DNA of 64,000 nucleotides from Sipunculus nudus (Eukaryota > Annelida > Sipuncula > Golfingiida > Sipunculidae). The notes beneath the pieces are model-generated. The model did no database searches and had not been told where the DNA came from. It was given only the letters and a program-made list of their open reading frames with translations. How positions within the stretch are numbered: position 1 is the stretch's first letter; each line of letters starts with the position of its first letter. The DNA is taken from the NCBI GenBank assembly GCA_026874595.1, contig CM049315.1, positions 12,278,664 to 12,342,663 of the forward strand, given 5' to 3'. The translations under genes were made by a program, and so were the position numbers. This document shows positions 59,037 through 64,000 of the stretch, piece after piece.

Positions 59037-62000
59037 TGACGAAAAAAAATAAGCTTATATCTGTCCGTCAATAAACACGGGTCCAGATTAACATTATAAC
59101 TGTTTGTAGGAATTAAGTAAATAAATCGTTAGTACAAATTATACGGGGATACAATTTTACCATGAACATTCGCATTTTGTTCGTCAGTTGGGTTCGCATT
59201 TCGGGTTACATCAAGTGAAATTTTATAGAAGAGAGAGGCCGACAGAACATCAACTTTTAAGGTAAGGTTGGTATATGTACTTGCTTTTATTATCTGAGAG
59301 CCAGAGCTCTCATATATTATAATATGAGGAAAAGACTGAGTCAATGAGGTCCAAGACGGAGAGAAATACTTATAGCATGTGGTCAGAGACTGATAGAAAG
59401 ACCGAGACCTACGGGCCCGAGACTGAACGAAAGACTTCTTCTTTTAAGAAAACTGATTTAAGTGAACGAATCCTGATTTAAACACAAAATGGTTACTGAA
59501 TTGAATTTTTTTGCAATAATTGAACTTGTGTTTAAATTAAAAGATTAAAAGTAGTTATTGTTAAATTGAAAATGACAAACTAATTTGTTGTTCAAACTGT
59601 GATAGAATTTAACTGGAGAAACCACCATGATGAGGATGTACGTGTTTGTATGTGTTAACATGTTTTGTGCGCCTCTCCGTTTATTTTGTGGTGGTTCTCG
59701 TGATACTGAACAGATGGCGATTCGGTCACCTCGTTGCCTTTAGCCGCTCTCCTTCCGCCGTTGTTTTCCATTTTATATGTTTTACAGCCAAATAGGCCAA
59801 ACCTCGTTAAAAATAATTGTAATCTACAGAAGTATGGAGTAAGAGTCAATTTTAACCATAATAATAGCTTTATTCAAGTGGTTTACTAAAGATGAATTAT
59901 GACATATTTTTTCATGAAAAAGCGTTTATAAAATACTTAAAGCATACACAGATATATAAAAAAAATCTTATCACCACCTCCCCAAAAAGGGGGGCGAGAG
60001 TACTACAATCAATTATGTAAATGTATATGTCTGTTCGGACCTGTAACAATGGTTTACATATTCCGACTAGAAAACTGTACATAAAGAATATCTCTGCAAT
60101 ATTTGGTCCTATTCGAAGAGAGTCAGGATCCAGAAAAAAAATTATCTAATCGTTTTAAACTCCATTGTCCCCTGATGGCAGCACATGTCGCTCATCACGA
60201 TAGAGACATGGATCAAATGGTTCAGGGTCCGCAGCCTCTGACAGTCTGGTCTTTATAAGAAGTTCGAACGTTAGGGCATCTGTACTATTTATATGGATAT
60301 CGGAGCCCAGAGAGATTTAAAAGTTTTTTTTTCACTTGCAAAACTTATGCTTCCTGGTGAATGTCCACACTAGCCTGTAAGCAATGTCTTTTTTCACCTT
60401 TTTATTTATTGTTTTGGTTATGCGTGTTCATGAATACAATCTAAGTCTGTCTTTTACTAAAACAAGACCGCGCGTGGCCGACAGTACAATATTGCGGATA
60501 CAGGATTTTTACTCATGGTCGCCATTTTTGAAAACAGAGTATGACGCATGTTCATGTTTTCCTTCGCTTCATGGATCGCCACAGGTGCAAGTTTCTACTG
60601 TGTATAGGTGTAAGGAAATGGTTTCAGAACGAAATCTTGGCAGATATTGATATTTTTCCAGGAAATTCATGTATATCCAATGTGCCGGGTAAAAGAATGG
60701 GCAACTTTGAAAAGTCCTATGGGGACACATAAAAGCTTTTATAATTAAATGATACATTAAGCTTGTTCAACCGTTTTTTTATGTTACATTGATGTTGAAA
60801 CAAGCATGAAAATTAATAAGTCATAAATTGCAAGATCTCCGTACAACCCAATCAAATGAATCATAAATATGTAATATAGAAGTTAGGAAATTAGATTTGC
60901 GGGCGGGCACACTCACCAATGTAGGTTTTTTTCCCAAAGATAAAATAGAAAATCACAGCAATTAAGTTTTAAATCACCAAATAGCCGAAAGGTCTGCCCG
61001 AATTTGGAATTGTTGAATTGTTGTTATTACAACAATTACAACACTGTAATGTCATTTTATGTCGATAGATCTTTACCCTTTTAGCACAGTAAAATAACTT
61101 ATGCTGGTTATATTAAAAGCCACAAAACAGTACCTGTACGGACCATCTGGGCCAATATGGCATAACCTGGTCATGAGGAAATACGTAGTACAAAGCAATA
61201 TCACGAGATGTCGCCACCGTCAGATGCCAGGATCATGAGAACCACCTCCTCCGTGGGGCGACTTCTTGCTTGCTGACTCTCACTAAGTGTTCTAAAACTG
61301 TCAGATCCTTTTCATAAAAAGATTTTACCGTGTATACACATGCATAGGTTATATTCACACGCGTTTCATCCAGTCACACAATATATCAGGATGTTCTTAG
61401 ACTGGATCCTGGTATAAGAAATACAGCAGTAGTTCAGTAGCACGAACCTCACATTCAGGCCCAGAGGCAGGCAAGGTGGTACAGCCAGTTTAAAAAACCG
61501 TTATGGGTCGCAAGTAAAGGACAGATTTAAAACAATACATCTCATTTGATGTTCCCTAGATATACGTTCCTGAGGCTGTTGGATATTTTGTAATTCATCT
61601 TCATACAACAATTTAGTGAACTTTTGTACAGTAAAATATATCTAATCTCCGGACTGCATTGACAGCGACGATTTGAGATCGCCCTCGTCTCATAAAATCT
61701 CTTTTGTATTTTTGCCACATTTCTCGGTCGTCCAACTCCGTTTTGGTCGACACAGTGAGCATTCATTCACGATACAGTGAGCATTCATTCACAATAAGTG
61801 CGGCAAGAACACGTAGATTATATATACAAATGTTAAGTCTCCAAGCCCGGCAGTGTCCTGGTATTTTATAAACGACGAATTGAAAACATTGACAGAGTGG
61901 GTTTTCCTATCAAAGTAATGAATTACTTTGATGAGTTATAATTAAACTGTCGTTTCCTAGGAACAGCACCACGACCACCACTCTAAAAAAATTACTGACA

Positions 62001-62072
62001 TAAAAAAATGTTTTGGGAGATGCTCAAGATTGAAGAGAAGCGCCACCTAGTGGCTGAATAAGATGTCCTTTG
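59037..62072. other. non-coding stretch between tandem repeat and receptor A
   Basis: No exon recognised. A 24-bp direct duplication (AGTGAGCATTCATTCAC) lies at 61755-61792 and a short palindrome at 61909-61932. Confidence 0.5.
61909..61932. repeat. short palindrome
   Basis: ATCAAAGTAAT and ATTACTTTGAT separated by GA: 11-bp perfect arms. Confidence 0.9.
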
Positions 62073-62285
62073 CTATCTTTGTTTGGGAACTACATAATAA
62101 AACCAGTATACCAGGTTAAATATAACGAAGGCCACTGGGAACATAAACCGCGCAGTAATGTCCAGACGAGTTGCCCAGCACTGGTCAGCGAAATGGAAAC
62201 ATGTAGAGCATCCCTCTGATTCACTTGCTGGTGGCGCTTCCTGGCGTCTATTGTTACTTTTAATTGGTTCACCTACTTTTTGGGC
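62073..62285 (-). CDS. Cys-loop receptor A, last exon: M3-M4 loop and M4
   Basis: Acceptor CTCTACTACTTTCAG, phase 0, 70 codons and TAG. Encodes a loop segment (AQKVGEPIKSNNRRQE.., then a Cys-containing stretch) and TRLDITARFMFPVAFVIFNL followed by VYW, the M4 segment. The other two frames are the ones with longer open runs, but only this frame matches M4 of the paralogue (DYLSRFLFPIAFTIFNIVYW) and fits the splice phases. Confidence 0.94.
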   Translation of the reverse strand, partial: AQKVGEPIKSNNRRQEAPPASESEGCSTCFHFADQCWATRLDITARFMFPVAFVIFNLVYWFYYVVPKQR

Positions 62286-62321
62286 CTGAAAGTAGTAGAG
62301 TGATTAAGAACAGCATAAAAT

Positions 62322-62323
<2 letters not shown>

Positions 62324-62361
<38 letters not shown>
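62324..62361. repeat. (TA)n microsatellite in the last intron of receptor A
   Basis: 38 bp of TA, 39 bases upstream (transcript sense) of the last exon, the same relative place as the (TA)n at 21686-21757 in the paralogue. Confidence 0.95.
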
Positions 62362-62364
<3 letters not shown>

Positions 62365-62629
62365 TAGAAATAAAGAGACAGAATTTTACACCAAAAGACA
62401 TTTGTCACGCTGTATAGCATGATGTGTATTACAAGTTTTTATAATAGAATAAGGTTGGCAGAAATTTTAAGTTTGTTGGTATGAATCATTTATGGTTGTT
62501 ACAATGTCTAAATGTTTAACTTAAACAGATTATTTTCACACATACATAAACGCATATTGTAATAAAACAGGACAAAACTCGTGTTTCATGGACACAAGAA
62601 ACGTTGAAAATGTATGCAAACGAAATTAC

Positions 62630-62961
62630 CGAAGACGACCGCGGAAGTCTTGCAAGAACATTGACAATCGAATATTCGATGAGGGCGCCAAAAACGAAAC
62701 CGAGGCAGACCGACATCCAGACGTCGATGGCCTTGACGTAAGAGACCCTGGGGAGACGATTACTGATCCCGCTGCTCTGGGTGGTGAGGGTGAGAACTGT
62801 AAGCAGACCGACGGACACCCGGGCGGGGACAGCGTGGATGTCTATCCAGAAGGACACCCAGGACAGAATGACGATGAGGATGCTGGGAATGTAGGTCTGA
62901 GCCATGTAATATCCGGTCTGACGCTCCAAAACCACCTGCGCCTTCAGGCACGTGAACGACC
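62630..62961 (-). CDS. Cys-loop receptor A, exon for loop C end and M1-M3
   Basis: Acceptor CATCTCATGTTCAG, phase 1; donor TCG/GTAATT, phase 0. Encodes SFTC (second cysteine of the loop C disulfide), [15 protein letters not shown] (M1), VPARV (anion filter), M2 [34 protein letters not shown] and M3. Closest in architecture to receptor B at 27674-28020. Like receptor B it has Leu at M2 6', but keeps the T-T-Q at 12'-14'. Confidence 0.97.
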
Positions 62962-63399
62962 CTGAACATGAGATGTCACGAAATGTAGAAAAATATTTAT
63001 GCATGTTATTTATTATTAAATTAAATAAAAAAAAGAAGCGTGCGTGAATAGGCATGCAAGTTTCTAGTGCCCCCCCCCTTCCCCTTCGCTGGATTGACGT
63101 CATTTTGAGACGTGATCCCAAGGTTTTAAATCGTTGCATAAGGACGCACATAAACTTTTACACATATGACAATTTTGTACGCATAACCGATCACAAGGGT
63201 TCTTTAATGAGTTTTTAAAACATTGTAATGTATATTGCCATATATAGCTGGTTTATGTTACTTGCATATGGTATTAGCATATTGTTGATAATGTAAATAC
63301 AACTGATAGTAATAACATGTATCAACGGAAGTAAAAATAATAATGTTATCTATATATGGAGAGAGACAGTGACAGACAGACAGAAAGAGAGAGTATTAC

Positions 63400-63540
63400 C
63401 TGTTGTGATTTCAGCAGCGCAAGTGTCAACATCTGATCCTATAAATTTAAATTCTGGTAAATTGAGTTTTTCTGGGTCGGCCTGTATTGGTTTTGTATTG
63501 TTGTTCCATTCAAATATAATGTCCTCCACCGTGTGGCCAT
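63400..63540 (-). CDS. Cys-loop receptor A, exon for loops B-C
   Basis: 141 nt, acceptor CATTTTGCAG, donor ACAG/GTAATA, phase 1 on both sides, same as receptor B. Encodes GHTVEDIIFEW, LNLPEFKFIGSD and TCAAEITT, the first cysteine of the loop C disulfide (partner in the next exon). The preceding exons lie beyond 64000. Confidence 0.96.
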
Positions 63541-64000
63541 CTGCAAAATGTTAAATCGACTCAAACCTGTATAAAAAGACACTCTATGATCTTGATAAAT
63601 AATTAATTGTGTGGAGTACACTATGATATTCGAACACGGCTCATACCTTATTTTATATCAATAGTTGTATACTTGTACCAGTAGTTAACCTTGCATCTTT
63701 ACTTGACGCTGATGGATCAGTGCCTGATATAATGTGCTCCACGAACATGCTGACTTGCATACAGATGACATAAATAGTGTATATGATATTATCATCATTT
63801 CAAATGACTTTGAACTAAACGTATTTGCACCTGTACAAAAGGCCAGAGACTGTGCCTTTGCCAGACCAATTTTGCAAGTACCTGTATCTGTACATAGATT
63901 ATTCTGCTTATACCTTGTGCCAGCCCGGTTTTTAAATCAGAACAATGTCATTCATAGCTCACAGACTTTCACTGGTAAATCCAGCTCCACTCTCGGATCA
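63541..64000. other. intron of receptor A reaching the window edge
   Basis: No exon with family motifs is visible; the Cys-loop exon must lie outside the window. Confidence 0.6.

Noticed and set aside
62090-62272. Minus-strand 60-codon frame over the receptor A last exon
   Set aside because: Wrong frame: M4 and the splice phase fit the neighbouring frame ending at 62073.
62588-62965. 125-codon plus-strand frame
   Set aside because: Exact antisense shadow of the M1-M3 exon of receptor A.

Overview
This is a eukaryotic, intron-rich, AT-rich animal genome segment, not a prokaryotic one. The gene content (Cys-loop receptors with spliced exons, a class C GPCR, a LIM-homeodomain gene), multi-kilobase introns, long (TA)n and G/C homopolymer tracts, LINEs, an LTR element and many short non-autonomous DNA elements all fit a marine invertebrate. 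I infer a spiralian such as a mollusc, with low certainty; the sequence alone does not fix the phylum.

Four host genes are supported, all on the minus strand. (1) 7651-10513: a two-exon metabotropic-glutamate-like class C GPCR, about 830 aa. (2) 18059-19171: a single-exon LIM-homeodomain factor (370 aa) with the WFQNCRAR signature of the Arrowhead/Lhx6/8 group. (3) 21440-46517: a seven-exon anion-type Cys-loop receptor subunit (393 aa recovered; signal-peptide exon not found). (4) 62073-63540: the last three exons of a second, paralogous Cys-loop subunit whose 5' part lies beyond the window. Genes 3 and 4 share exon sizes and intron phases and form a tandem pair. No plus-strand gene is supported.

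The rest is mostly repeats. 1-515 is a LINE endonuclease fragment; 46650-51000 is a frameshifted L1-like LINE. The intron between receptor exons 43602 and 34565 holds a decayed Ty3/gypsy-type element (35539-41680) with the unusual order gag-protease-integrase-RT-RNase H-LTR (Gmr1-like), whose gag is split by a 611-bp TIR element flanked by TAA (Harbinger-like). The next intron carries about 5 kb of nested minisatellite (77 bp, 153 bp dimers, about 612 bp higher order). hAT-like miniature elements with CAGxGGCGTCAAT ends occur at 22595-22853 and 26383-26817 (the latter with a perfect 8-bp duplication), and a third copy appears to begin at the third base of a receptor intron, so it contributes to a 5' splice site.

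Three of the four genes are membrane receptors of amino-acid-binding families and the fourth is a developmental transcription factor of a type linked to neuronal fate. They look like independent neighbours, not a pathway. The most promising biology is the GPCR (amino-acid-backbone contacts kept, glutamate side-chain contacts lost), the intronless LIM-homeodomain gene, and the transposon-abutted splice donor.
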